DNA of 64,000 nt, taken from NCBI GenBank assembly GCA_014155875.1, contig JACEFZ010011676.1, positions 263,001-327,000 on the forward strand, in the 5' to 3' direction. This DNA is from Cepaea nemoralis (Eukaryota > Mollusca > Gastropoda > Stylommatophora > Helicidae). The notes under the pieces were generated by a model. That model saw nothing but the letters and a program-made list of their open reading frames with translations. It was not told where the DNA came from and made no database searches. Of this stretch, positions 54,275-64,000 are shown in pieces; positions within the stretch are counted from its first letter, which is position 1; each line of letters opens with the position of its first letter. The position numbers were made by a program, and so were the translations under genes.

Positions 54275-55612
54275 TTTATATATATTTGAAACCCGTTCCA
54301 ATGGCTTTATTACAAAAGCATGAAAGAAACATTAGCAGGTGTGATAGAATTAAGCAAAGCATTCATTTGGAATGAATTATGCACCATGTCTTGGTCAGAA
54401 AAAGTCGCCGTAGGCATTCAGGCAAGAATCCCATTGCTTAGGTAGGCGGCGAATGCCGTCCGCAAAAAGAATTGTGGCTGCTCACTGAACCAAGTGTATA
54501 CAGCGTTCATTACGTCTACCTTGTGTGAAATCGTTGCTCCTTGAGAGCTTTTTTTTTTAGAAATCCGAACAAAAGAAAATCACATGGTGACAAATCAGGA
54601 CTATAGGCTGGATGTTGCAGAATTTCCCACTTCTTCGAAGTTAATGCTTCCTGCACAATCTTTGCAACATGCGGACGAGCATTATCGCTCTACAAAATCA
54701 CCCAGCGAGAAAGCATGCCGGGTCGTTTACTCTTGATGGCGTTTTACAGCTTGTCTAGTGTTTCCAAGTAGTGGGTAGAGTTGATGTTGACAACAGGTTC
54801 TTTAAAGTCGGCAACAATAGCCCTTCATGGTCAGCAAATGCGCTCAGCATAACCTTACAAGGGGAAACCTGTAACTTGACTTTTTTTTTGGCTTTTGATG
54901 ATATAGCATGCTTCCATTGCATGCTCTCTCTCTTTTGCTGCTCGGCTCAAAGCGGTGACACCATGATTCATCGCCTGCCACTATGCGGAAGAAATATGCA
55001 TCACCCTCCACTCTGTAACGCAGGAAGTGGTTCAAACACCATCCCATACGTTCCTCTTTTTGGTGGTCTGTCAACATCCGTGGTACCCACTGCGAACAGA
55101 ACTTCCGATATTGCAGTTTCTTACGAACGACCTTTTGAATTCTCCCAATTGACACATCAAATTCTTTCGCTAGCGAACAATTGCTTCGACAACGGTTCAT
55201 CTATACTACTGCATCAATTTCGACGATGGTCTTTTCTGTTGCAACAATATGAGCTTGACCCGGGCGTCGAAGATCTGTCGTGAACTGACGTCCTTTTCGA
55301 AACATTCGTGCCCAGTCTGTCACTGTTGTCTTCGACACACGTTTGTTACCATACGCCTGCCTTCATTCTTCGATGAATGTCCACTGGTCGACATCCTTAA
55401 AATGAAAGTAACTGAATCATCGCTCTTTGAGCTTCTGTGGACATATTTTGGATCAACCCGGTCATTTTCTTAACGGTCAAAAACAGAAGCTATGCATCAT
55501 GGGACGATAAGCACGTTCTCTTTTATTCCTTGGTTAGTACTTATCATATGACTTTGACATGATCATGTTCAACGTAAGAAATTACGGTGCAACAGGAACG
55601 GATTTCAAATGA
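54275..55612 (-). mobile_element. mariner element, - orientation, in SLC17 intron 3
   Basis: The right end complements to ATCGTTCATTTGAAATCCGT. The left end keeps only the inner part (TTTGAAACCCGTTCCAATGG). Same family as 47480-48770 but reversed, 5.5 kb away. The flanking AT repeat at 55622-55652 lies outside. Confidence 0.83.
54380..55470 (-). pseudogene. mariner transposase
   Basis: On the - strand: N-terminal helix-turn-helix relics (55440-55250), then NRCRSNCSLAKEFDVSIG, VRKKLQYRKFCSQWVPRMLT, KEERMGWCLNHFLRY, IVAGDESWCHRFEPSSKRE (first catalytic Asp intact), and past a frameshift near 54885 the second Asp block (about 54680) and third Asp block (about 54590-54620, SPDLSPCDFLLF-like). 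Frameshifts and stops make it inactive. Confidence 0.8.
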
Positions 55613-55619
55613 ACGATCC

Positions 55620-55654
<35 letters not shown>

Positions 55655-55733
55655 CGTTTATTTCCTGCCCAGAACTATTACGCGATAATATAATATATGA
55701 TTATAATTGATTGATGTCCTAATGTACTTGTAG

Positions 55734-55821
55734 GGAGTCATATGGCCGGCTGTTATAACTATTTGGTCGCGGTGGGCCCCACCACTAGAGAGGCAGAGAC
55801 TAGTCGGTTTTTCCATTGCCG
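55734..55821 (+). CDS. SLC17-like transporter, exon 4
   Basis: Acceptor TACTTGTAG, donor GTAATG. Starts on a codon boundary and leaves 1 nt. It encodes GVIWPAVITIW, the rest of TM4, and SRWAPPLERQRLVGFSIA, the cytoplasmic signature W-A-P-P-L-E-R-x-x-L that is near invariant in SLC17 proteins. In sialin the TM4 segment reads GVTFPAMHAMW, with a His that is mutated in disease and conserved in VGLUTs. Here that position is Ile (PAVITIW). Confidence 0.92.
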
Positions 55822-55849
55822 GTAATGACAATGTCAACGTATCTTACTG

Positions 55850-56750
55850 TATAATAATCCACTTCTGTTAGCCCTATATTAACAGACGTAGCCATTAGCA
55901 GCACACATTCAACTATTCTGTTAACTCATAGTTCATGTACACACAAACGAATTAATGTGCTGTGCCTATAAAGCTGTATCCCTCTGTGTTTCTGTCGTGA
56001 TCTGATCGATGTCCACTAACTTGTCACTTTACTGCTACATTGTGTGCATTGCTCACTTAAAGAGAGTTGGGAAGTGCAAACTACTCTCGGGGACATTATA
56101 AGATTAAATGACACAAAAAAAATGTACGAACAGTTATTGTGCCGTTTCCACAGAACTCTATAAAGTAGTCTTGCAGTTACTTATAACTGCTAAAACATGT
56201 ATAGCGAGGAGTAGAACAAAAGTAATAACGTCCGTCTCTGGCTCAACCTGACCAGGTTCTCCCCGCGGTGTTGACTATTTGAATTTTCACAAGTGTAATA
56301 AAACTGGATTGTATACGCTCACCTGATCCTAGGGTAGAGGTCTGGATAAGGATGAAAACCTCAGAGGGTGAGTGGGTAGACTTATGCATGTGGTGTGATA
56401 TGAAAACATACGGATAAATAGATAACTCACAAATCCAGAATGGTACTTGCATAAGGAAAAGACAACTGTCATGTTTTTTTTTTTAAATTGTGCTTGTCCG
56501 TCTTATAACGATCTCCCAAATATTAGCAGATCCATAACACTTGTGTGAACACAGTTACTAGTTACACAGTTACCGAAGCAAAGAATCTCGAAATAGTGGT
56601 CAGATCTCGCCTTGTATTTCTGGAAATGATTTCCTTGTAACATGCGATCTGCCACAGCACTGCCCTCATTCTTATCTATTGTTTTGTCAAATATCGGAGC
56701 AGCAGTTCCAGCTAGAGGATAATTTTCGACGTGCTTAATAGCGGAAGATC
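55850..56750. other. No gene recognised (SLC17 intron 4)
   Basis: Unique AT-rich sequence; no repeats identified. Confidence 0.5.
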
Positions 56751-56758
56751 CTACAGAA
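56751..56758. repeat. hAT target-site duplication, left
   Basis: CTACAGAA, exact match to 60135-60142. Confidence 0.92.
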
Positions 56759-57485
56759 TAGGGGTCACCAGACTACTGCCCGCGGGCCGGATCCGGCCCG
56801 CGACGTCATTTCATCCGGCCCGCCGACGGTACTCGAACTTGCTTGATACAACGCAGGGAACACGAGACGGTGTGATAAAATTTAAATGTAAATATTGTTT
56901 AGAATAATAGGAGATCTTCACACGTGCGGAACCTCCTGGCTGATGTGTCTTAAATTTACTATTTTCAATTATAAATTATTGTATCTAGATTTTCTTGTTT
57001 ATTATAATGTTTGCTTATTTCGCGCCATCTCACGTCCTTCCCCGGCTCAGTTGCGCCGCCTATGCTCTGACGTTACCATGGTTTCAATGACAACAAACAC
57101 ACACGAATCTTTCCTTCCCCCAGATGCGTCCGGCTGTCAACACAAGTCCGATGCTCCAGAAATATTTACTTATTTTTGCCATTATCCATTTTATAGGTAT
57201 GTAACAAGGATTTCTTTGTTTAACAGTGATGGATAAGTGAACTACAGGTGTCAACTGAGGCAATAAAGTAGCAAACATAGCATACAAATGCCATAGAAGC
57301 CTTGTGATATTACAAAAATATTATCCCCAGCTCAGAAGTATTCTCCGGTCAAGGTGTTCATCGAGTTATTAGTGTTGGAACTCTTCGCTGGCTGCTGAGG
57401 ATGGGGACGGAGCGCTTATGGGAATGTCCCGAATGCTGTGATTTCGGTTCCTAAATCAATCAATCAATCAAGCTAGTCTCTAGGC

Positions 57486-57685
57486 CTTTGTTTTTCAAAC
57501 TTTCTGCTGGAGCAGATCCTTACGCAAATTTTTACGTTGCTCAAGGAACTATGTGCGATGATCCAAGTGTCTGTCCCACTTTATGTAATAAACAAGAAGG
57601 GCAGAGATGTTGCATATAGGCGATTTCGGTCTGTTTCGGCGGAACCCCTGGCTGCCACTAGCGGAACCATGGTTGAAAAACTCTG
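57486..57685. mobile_element. hAT-type MITE nested in the hAT element
   Basis: 200 bp with 8-bp duplications CTCTAGGC (57478-57485 and 57686-57693). The right end complements to CAGAGTTTTTCAACCATGG and the left reads CTTTGTTTTTCAAAC, an imperfect inverted pair. Confidence 0.85.
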
Positions 57686-57707
57686 CTCTAGGCTGTTTAC
57701 TTAGGCC

Positions 57708-57711
<4 letters not shown>

Positions 57712-57791
<80 letters not shown>
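57712..57791. repeat. (TA)n microsatellite
   Basis: About 40 TA repeats. Confidence 0.97.
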
Positions 57792-57794
<3 letters not shown>

Positions 57795-57917
57795 GCTCTA
57801 TTTATATATTTTGCAAACCGTATTATGATATATACCCTATTATCAAAGGTACCCATAAACTGTATATCTACCTTTGGTAAGCCGTAGTTTCACCAGTAAC
57901 CCATAGTCCTCTGTATT

Positions 57918-57932
57918 TGTGTGTGTGTGTGT

Positions 57933-57980
<48 letters not shown>
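57918..57980. repeat. (GT)n microsatellite
   Basis: About 30 GT repeats with one CT. Confidence 0.97.
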
Positions 57981-57982
<2 letters not shown>

Positions 57983-58055
57983 CAATAGGATTTTAATTAT
58001 GTTTCTAATTCAATGTCCTTTTCATTTCCAGATCCTGTGTACTTCACCCTTCATT

Positions 58056-59550
58056 ATGGCTACTAAGAAAAGAAAAGTGGACGCCGTGTGTCGCGTTTTC
58101 AATGAAGAATGGGGAGTAAAGTACTTCTTTGTGGAAACAAAGGACCAGAAAACCAGTTGCGTAATATGCAGCAAAAGTGTTGCCGTTTTGAAAGAGTACA
58201 ATCTTCGGCGTCACTACGAAACAAAACATCTATCAACATATTCAAAGTTTTCTGGAAAATTACGCTATTGAAAAATATAAGTCCATGACACGTGGTTTAG
58301 AAACACAAAGAAATTTCTTCACAACTTCTCATGTTCATTCGTGGTGTCAATTTGGACTTTCAGATAACGGAAGAATTGGCATCCGTTTGCAGCATGCATG
58401 GGACAACAACTGGAAAAGACATTTTCAAGTTAGTGCAAAAAGGTTTGCAACACTATAACCTTCAGTGGAATTAGCTTCGAGGTGTTACAGTTGATGGAGA
58501 GAAAAAAACATGGCTGGAGTGAGGAAGGGTCTGATGGGGCAGATCAGGACTCATTTGGAAGATTTGCAAATTCCGGGCACTGTCGTCATACTCTGCATCA
58601 TACATCAGCAAACACTCTGTGGGAAAGACTTAGATATTTCTTGTGTACTGAAACTAGTCCTTTCTGCTGTAAACCTCATTCAGGCACATGCATTCAATCA
58701 CTGTCAGTTCCAGGCTTTTCTTGAATTAATTGATTCTGAATTCTGTGACTTGCCTTATCACACACCAGTGAGGAGGATCAGCTGCGGTTAAGTCCTGTTT
58801 CGTTTTTACAAGCTCCGAAACGAAATACATGATTTCCTCACTGAAAACGATAGAGCAGATCCACAGCTGTCAGATCCTACTTGGCTGTCAAATTTGTCAT
58901 TTTTCGTCGACATAATATCCCACATGAATGAACTGAATTTGATAACCTCGTCTGTGATCTCTATGGAATCATCAAAGTATTTCGGAGAAAGCTGTCATTG
59001 TTTGAAGCACAACTGGAAATAGAAAACTTTTTTTTTTTTCATTTTCACTGTTTCAAAGAGTTTTGAGCTACAATCGCCAAAGATGTCAACCTCGATTTTC
59101 CGAAAAGAAAATTGTTCGTGTTGTGAAGAAGCATTTTTTTGGAGAGATTTTCCGATCTTGACCGAATTGAGAGTGACATTCTTTTGTTCCAGAATCCATT
59201 TGATTGTAACCTCCATGATGTGCCAGTTGAACTACAGTTGGAGCTCGTTGATTTGCAAGCAAATGACTTGTTGAAAGAGTAGCACAAAGAAGGAAAACTT
59301 ATTGAATTTTACCGCTGCTTATTTTATGCTGAGTTTCAGAAACTGAAGAAATCTGCCTCTGGCATGGCATCAGTGTTTGAAACAACTTAAGTCTGTGAGC
59401 AAACATTTTCAAAAATGAAGTGTGTAAAGTCAACACATCGAACGAGATTGACTGATGAACATTTGAAAGCAAAACTCTTGATTGGATGCAGCAATTACAA
59501 ACCAAACATTGATATCTTGAAAGCCAAGTATTATTTTCACAAATCTCACT
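58056..59550 (+). pseudogene. hAT transposase (GTF2IRD2-like type)
   Basis: N-terminus MATKKRKVDAVCRVFNEEWG then a BED-type zinc finger SCVICSKSVAVLKEYNLRRH with the final His in YETKH. After a frameshift near 58270: KSMTRGLETQRNFFTTSHV, MAGVRKGLMGQIRTHLED (58510-58563), a region with Cys-Ile-Ile-His-Gln (VILCIIHQQTLCGKDL, conserved in this family), VLSAVNLIQAHAFNHCQF, then FYKLRNEIHDFLTEN. The C-terminal dimerisation block VCEQTFSKMKCVKSTHRTRL, TDEHLKAKLLIG is at 59393-59490. Several stops and frameshifts. This transposase type is the one domesticated as the C-terminus of vertebrate GTF2IRD2. Confidence 0.85.
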
Positions 59551-59670
59551 AACCATTGTTTGCTGCTTAGTTTGTGAGATTCGGATATGTGCACACTATG
59601 TCTGATGTAACTATATTTTTTGCTAACGTCGCCTTCGTTGATAACTTTTTTTTAGTAAATAAATATATTG

Positions 59671-59671
59671 G

Positions 59672-59720
<49 letters not shown>
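59671..59720. repeat. (GT)n microsatellite
   Basis: About 24 GT repeats. Confidence 0.97.
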
Positions 59721-59724
<4 letters not shown>

Positions 59725-59829
59725 TGCATTGCACGCCACTCACCCATGATTAACTTAGTTTTTCGTCTTTTTTCCCCAGAGCTTTTGCTCTGGATTGCAT
59801 GTAATGGTAAAGATAGTGGCATATTTACA

Positions 59830-60058
59830 GGGCGTTTGCCGTCAACACCAGCACTTTTACTGTTGTTGATGTCTTGGCAAGTTTACGATCAGCAGTTCTC
59901 ATTGCTTTCTGAGCGACCAGCACCCATACATAGCGTAAAATACCAGCACAACGCGGTCTGCTGCGAAATCGTGCGCAGCTGTGTTTCGAACGCGGGTCTA
60001 CGGGATTACGAACCGCGTCCGTAAGACCTTCGCCACGTAGACCGGCGCAAGTATCGTA
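59830..60058 (-). mobile_element. SINE family 2 copy inside the hAT element
   Basis: Complement: CCGGTCTACGTGGCGAAGG (A box), CCCGCGTTCGAAACACAGCT (B box), GATTTCGCAGCAGACCGCG, GAAAGCAATGAGAACTGCTG, CTTGCCAAGACATCAACAAC. A well-preserved copy. Confidence 0.9.
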
Positions 60059-60134
60059 CAGAATGAGAATGCGGCCCGCGCTCGTCATTTTGTCAATTAT
60101 CCGGCCCGTCGTGAAAAACGTTTGGTGATCCCTG

Positions 60135-60142
60135 CTACAGAA
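60135..60142. repeat. hAT target-site duplication, right
   Basis: CTACAGAA, partner of 56751-56758. Confidence 0.92.
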
Positions 60143-60189
60143 GAAGGAGAAGAAGAAAAAACTTGATTACTGATACTTTTTTTTTCAAA

Positions 60190-60425
60190 GTTGCATATCC
60201 TTTACAGGACATTGCAGTCAACACCAGTATTTTACTGGCGTTGTAGATGTCTTGGCAAGTCTTTAAGTTCATTAGTTTGGCATTGCTTTCTGAACGACCG
60301 GCTATCATACCAATACGTTAAAACCATTGTGACACACCTTGCTGCCAAATCGGTCTCCGCTGTGTTTCGAACGCGGATAAGCGGCATTACGAATCGTGTT
60401 CGCAACGGAGACCATGATTACTGAC
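60190..60425 (-). mobile_element. SINE family 2 copy
   Basis: Complement shows the B box CCGCGTTCGAAACACAGC, GATTTGGCAGCAAGGTG, GCCGGTCGTTCAGAAAGCAA, CTTGCCAAGACATCTACAAC, and the end GTTGACTGCAATGTCCTGTA. Confidence 0.9.
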
Positions 60426-60439
60426 ATACTATTCGTGAC

Positions 60440-60790
60440 ATTTTTCTAGTTTCAACATCTTCTTGTTACTCTTACACAGACAGGATACATTGTGGTCATC
60501 AGAGGCATGAACATTTCGTTGCATCTCATGCCTTTACCAGCCCTCCACAATCTGCCCAAAGGGCTTGCACCTAAGGACCATATTTGCTTTGTTCTTTCTC
60601 TGTCTGACACATTCCAAGCAGTCGTGTAGGATTTGCTCAAGAGTTTGCTGTGGTGTTTCCTAGTTGCATGCAATGGAGTCTTCGGGACCAATCGGTGCAG
60701 ATGTGCTATAATTCAACAGTCCTGTTCTGAGTCTGACGATCTGGGTTTGCTGATTTCTGTCTAGTTTGTTAAAACCATAGTTGTCTGATT
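60440..60790 (-). mobile_element. LINE C-terminal fragment
   Basis: On the - strand KLDRNQQTQIVRLRTGLLNY, then TLEQILHDCLECVRQRKN (a degenerate Cys cluster usual after RNase H in Jockey/I-type LINEs). Short and broken. Confidence 0.6.
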
Positions 60791-61044
60791 TGTATTCTAC
60801 ATCTGATTTGTATTCTACATTAGCTTTTCTTCTAGTCCAACGCTACATCTTTGCCTCTTTAAAACGTTGGAATGAATGGGTCTGCTCATGGTTTCATCAG
60901 GCCTTTGCGAGATCATCTGCTTTTGTGAACAATATACTAAGATTGTCGTTTATTTTCTAGATGAATTTTGTTTGTTTGTTTCTTTGTGTGTTTGTTTGTT
61001 TGTTTGTTTGGGAAGTTTGGGGGACAAAGGGTGTTATGAAGCGT

Positions 61045-61195
61045 TGCATACAAAAAAAAAGCTGGTAGCTCCTCAAGCGATGACCCCCAGGGGTTTTCGA
61101 GAAGATTCCACTCGAGAACCAAATGATGGAGTCCGAAATCGAACTCACACACTTCGGAACGCGAGGATTAACCACTTTGCCACAGAGTACCTCAC
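61045..61195 (-). mobile_element. SINE family 1 copy, head part
   Basis: Complement: GGCAAAGTGGTTAATCC (A box), GTGTGAGTTCGATTTCGG (B box), CTCGAGTGGAATCTTCTCG. The 3' body is replaced by an A-run. Confidence 0.75.
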
Positions 61196-61199
61196 CTCC

Positions 61200-61885
61200 A
61201 CCCCCACGGAGAGTTGTAGAGTAGTATACAGGTTAATGGGCCATTTGATTCCTACTGCTAGACACCAGCTGTGATAACATAGCTCTGTGGTTTTAAGACA
61301 TAGCAACACACATAAGAACTGCTGTGAAAGGGTTGTTAGTGGTCTTGCTGCATGACAGTGTTTAGTTCCCGAGAAGTGGTGGCTCGGCTCAGTGAGACAC
61401 TTTTTTTTACAATATCGGGGACCAATAAGAAGATAAAAACTAGCCTTCTGTACAATCTGAACATGGTTGAACATGGGTTTATAACCGGCATCATGTCTCG
61501 GTATCTGAAATGCGAGCACTGTGTCCATATGCAACGACACAGTGGTTTGAACAGTGTAGTAATAAATGGAAAGACTCCAAGGAGAAGAAGCTAGAGTCAG
61601 CCAGCAGGAAGATGGACAGAGAGCAATGCAGGGAGCGTGAGCATGAAGTTTCGCGAGGCAGGGGACCTGGCAAGGGATCGAGAAGCTGCATGGCTGGCCT
61701 TGATGAGAGCGACATTCTACAGCAGAATCTACAACATAGTGAGGGTAGTTTTTTTTTTTAAATGTGATAATTGTCAGATTCTTCTGAACAGAGAGCAGCG
61801 ACCCCATGTCATTTCGTTGAAACCTAACATATGTAACGTCATAACACTTCAATGTTAGCATAATATGTTTTACGAACTATCTTAT
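61200..61885. other. No gene recognised
   Basis: Long but uninformative open frames exist on both strands (238 codons on -, 83 on +). Neither has a known domain or a splice context. Confidence 0.4.
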
Positions 61886-61887
61886 TG

Positions 61888-62135
61888 CCGGTCTCTCTGG
61901 CCGAGGGGTTACAACACTTTCTCCGTAATCCCGTTTATCGCGCAGAGTCTCGTAAGCGGGCGAGAGCTGGCAGCGGTTCGACCCCCGCTGGTGACTTGCG
62001 GGATAACAGAGCCGGCCGCTAAGAAAGCAATGGCAAACTACTGAGTGTAATCTTGCCAAGAGATCAACAGACAGCTGAAAGATGCTGCTGTTGACAGCTA
62101 AGTCCTGTAAAGGATACGCAAAAAAAAAATAAAAA
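61888..62135 (+). mobile_element. SINE family 2 copy, 45 bp before SLC17 exon 5
   Basis: GCCGGTCTCTCTGGCCGAGG (A box) and AGCGGTTCGACCCCC (intact B box), AGCCGGCCGCTAAGAAAGC, AATGGCAAACTACTGAGTG, CTGCTGTTGACAGC, CCTGTAAAGGATACGC plus poly-A. Confidence 0.9.
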
Positions 62136-62179
62136 AATATCTTATTACACACACTCATTCCCCCTTTCTATCTTCCAAG

Positions 62180-62275
62180 GAATGGCTTTGGGTATAACGG
62201 TAACTTACCCGCTTTCTGCTGTTCTGTGCAATAGCGACGTTGGAGGTGGATGGGAAACAATATTCTTTATATCAG
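62180..62275 (+). CDS. SLC17-like transporter, exon 5
   Basis: Acceptor TCTTCCAAG, donor GTAAAC. Takes 2 nt to complete Gly and leaves 1 nt. It encodes MALGITVTYPLSAVLCNSDV, corresponding to sialin TM5 (AQLGTVISLPLSGIICYY), then GGGWETIFFIS, the start of TM6 (sialin NWTYVFYFFG). The polypyrimidine tract directly follows a SINE 2 poly-A. Following exons are not visible before 64000, so at least half the protein lies beyond the window. Confidence 0.88.
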
Positions 62276-62514
62276 GTAAACATGTATATTCTTTGAGGGA
62301 TTCAGTATTCTTCATATCAGATAAAAATGTACATTCTTCGACAATCTGCCCTCAGTATAGTTGTCCACGAAGGGTTGATTGCGCCCCTTGAAAGCGTTGT
62401 CTTATTACTCGGCAGAAACAATAAGTGTCATGTGTATAGAGTAAAATAGGTTACACTGACACAACAGCTTAAATGATTCTTGTGGCGACATGGCTGTTGC
62501 TGAATTGACTGATT

Positions 62515-62662
62515 TGACTTTTCGGTTCACGAGTGCATTTTTCAGAAGACTCCTGGGAGTCGGCGCTGGAGCTATGGAGTTCATGCTTAATGCGACGCTT
62601 TCGACGGATCGTCATGCGGGTAGAGACAGAGCCATGTGAGAAAACCCGGGTCAATGAACTCT
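62515..62662 (+). mobile_element. SINE family 1 copy, body only
   Basis: CACGAGTGCATTTTTC, GTCGGCGCTGGAGCTATGG, AGTTCATGCTTAATGCGACG, GAGCCATGTGAG and the start of the end block (CCCGGGTCAATG). The head is missing. Confidence 0.8.
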
Positions 62663-62914
62663 TTCTGGTGACTGCCGATTCAATCGACGATGAACTGTGG
62701 TTTTCGTGGCAGACTTTTGTGTAGGCATTCTGGCGGCGGCATTATGCACAGTGTACCTGTGCGGGCTGTTGGATTGCCGAGACTCCTGTCTGTTCCACTA
62801 TTCACATTAGATAGTGGGGAGCATTTTGTATGATACTCACTGGCACAGGAACAGAGCATAATGGGGACGGCCCGTTGCCATGAAATTGGAACCTCGGCTA
62901 ACTAACTAACTCGC

Positions 62915-63105
62915 TAAATGTTCGACTTCATCATACCGGGTTTTATCTCACCGGCTCTGTTTACTTCCGCTGGGCAGACTGCCGAAAGTGACACACAAAA
63001 CACGAAATCCGTAGCTTCAGCGACGACCCTAGAAGTCTCCAAAAAATCTTGAATTTGTGAACCGAATAACGAAGCTCGAGATCGAACCCACTTCGCCACG
63101 GAAAC
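62915..63105 (-). mobile_element. SINE family 1 copy
   Basis: Complement: GGCGAAGTGGGTTCGATC (fused, shortened A/B box), TTCACAAATTCAAG, GGGTCGTCGCTGAAGCTACG, GATTTCGTGTTTTGTGTGTC. Confidence 0.78.
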
Positions 63106-63417
63106 AAATGGAAATCACGAAGTGTAGGGCACCCTTCAAACTCACGAAAAGGCGTTGTTTCGACAAGCCTACATCAATTAACAAACATTGTTTACTGATG
63201 AAGACTTGTCGACGTAATATTCTTTCCTTAATTGCCATTTTATCTACTCAGCATTTCGTGGTTTCCGTTGACATGTGGGCTACAATCAAAGCGCAGTAAT
63301 TGACTGCGGTGGGCCATGATAACGGAAAACACAAGTATCGGGCTGGCCAGGGTAGCAGCATGCCCCGTGGCCAGTGAGCCCTGTAGACATCTGATGAAGT
63401 TGGCCTCTTAACCATTA

Positions 63418-63495
63418 TCAATCAATCAATCAATCAATCATGTGCCATGCCGGAAAGCGCCATTTCACTCGATCACCAGTGTCGTGGATACATTA
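63418..63495 (-). mobile_element. LINE 3' stub with (TGAT)n tail
   Basis: The complement gives DTGDRVKWRFPAWHM, the last residues of the LINE family seen at 25850 and 38150, followed by the TGAT tail (63418-63440). Extreme 5' truncation. Confidence 0.7.
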
Positions 63496-64000
63496 TACAA
63501 TATGTTAAAATGTGAATGATCTTTCAGTACTTACGTACCAATATTTATAGACCCAGTCAGCGACTGTACAACGCCATACAAAACGGAAAACATATCCGCT
63601 TGCAAATGGCACTTGGCGGAACACATGGGGCTGAAAAGACACAGCTTCCTCAGTCCTTCCTAACCCCACCCCATCCATCACCCAAATGAACCTCAATATC
63701 ACACACTTTCTTTTCCTGTATCCATGCCTTTGCTATATTTAAATATAATTGATGTTCTTACATACACAGAAATACGTCAATTAAGGTCGATTCAACTAAA
63801 ACGGACATCTGAAAATGTTATATCAAGAACTGGCGGCAGGTGTGATATTAACCACATGACTCATCGTCTGCCAATTATAAAACTATGGAGTCTGCGCCTT
63901 AAGACAAATGGAAACAAAAGTCATTCGCATAAATTGTTTTTTTTTTTAAATATGAAGAACAGCCAGTGCTGTTTAAGATTACATTTCTGTCTGTTGTTAT
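63496..64000. other. No gene recognised
   Basis: Nothing identifiable up to the window edge. Confidence 0.45.

Larger units (their letters stand above)
56759..60134 (+). mobile_element. hAT DNA transposon with exact 8-bp duplication
   Basis: 3376 bp. Ends TAGGGGTCACCAGAC and, complemented, CAGGGATCACCAAAC, with sub-terminal GCCCGCGGGCCGGATCCGG and CCGGCCCGTCG blocks. Flanked by CTACAGAA on both sides. Carries a transposase relic at 58056-59550 and later insertions: a MITE (57486-57685), AT and GT repeats, and a SINE 2 copy (59830-60058). Lies in SLC17 intron 4. Confidence 0.93.

Noticed and set aside
61145..61861. 238-codon ORF on the - strand
   Set aside because: No recognisable domain, a low-complexity start and a SINE 1 piece at its end; it overlaps other open frames and has no splice or promoter signs. 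I cannot support it as a gene.
61888..61990. Possible tRNA-Ser/Leu gene
   Set aside because: Same reason: it is the head of a SINE 2 copy with its usual body and poly-A.

Overview
This is a eukaryotic, intron-bearing, AT-rich invertebrate genomic window. It has no bacterial features: no operons, no ribosome binding sites, no long intact ORFs outside transposons. The repeat types (RTE-like and I/R1-like LINEs, tRNA-derived SINEs, mariner, hAT, a Gypsy element, long microsatellites) together with a sialin-like SLC17 gene fit a lophotrochozoan such as a mollusc, but the phylum is an inference.

The only host gene I can support is an SLC17-family (sialin-like) transporter on the + strand. Five consecutive coding exons (42457-42719, 44647-44756, 45902-46031, 55734-55821, 62180-62275) join in phase into 229 codons covering roughly TM1 to TM6. 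The first and last parts of the gene are not seen. Its introns are filled with transposons and simple repeats. An unidentified ORF at 5967-6353 may be a terminal exon of another gene.

Layout. 0-5.9 kb: LINE relics, a (CAA)n tract, a decayed 36-bp minisatellite and SINEs. 6.9-11.0 kb: a full-length RTE-type LINE (-) with 12-bp target duplications. It was later hit by a small hAT MITE (7887-8105) and by a 502-bp insertion (9468-9969) that carries a hammerhead ribozyme and looks like an animal retrozyme. 11.1-15.4 kb: SINE, hAT MITE, a deleted mariner, LINE relics. 15.4-26.4 kb: an old DDE DNA transposon (copy A, -) split by a complete Gypsy-group LTR element (15942-23662, integrase before reverse transcriptase) and by a LINE. 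26.4-34.6 kb: LINE fragments, including an element at 28065-29732 whose 5' end can fold like an HDV-type ribozyme. 34.7-41.5 kb: a second RTE copy containing a SINE and DDE copy B, which itself holds another LINE. 42.4-62.3 kb: the SLC17 gene. Its introns hold two mariners in opposite orientation, DDE copy C, an 880-bp purine-only tract, a GACCCGG-type composite repeat and a 3.4-kb hAT element with an exact 8-bp target duplication. 62.3-64 kb: SINE pieces and sequence I cannot assign.

Nearly all transposon ORFs are broken, so the window mainly records nested past insertions, and target duplications give a relative order for many of them. The strongest candidates for something new are the hammerhead-bearing retrozyme-like insertion, the HDV-like fold at 28065, the Gmr1-like pol order of the LTR element, and the SLC17 protein that appears to lack the usual proton-coupling residues.
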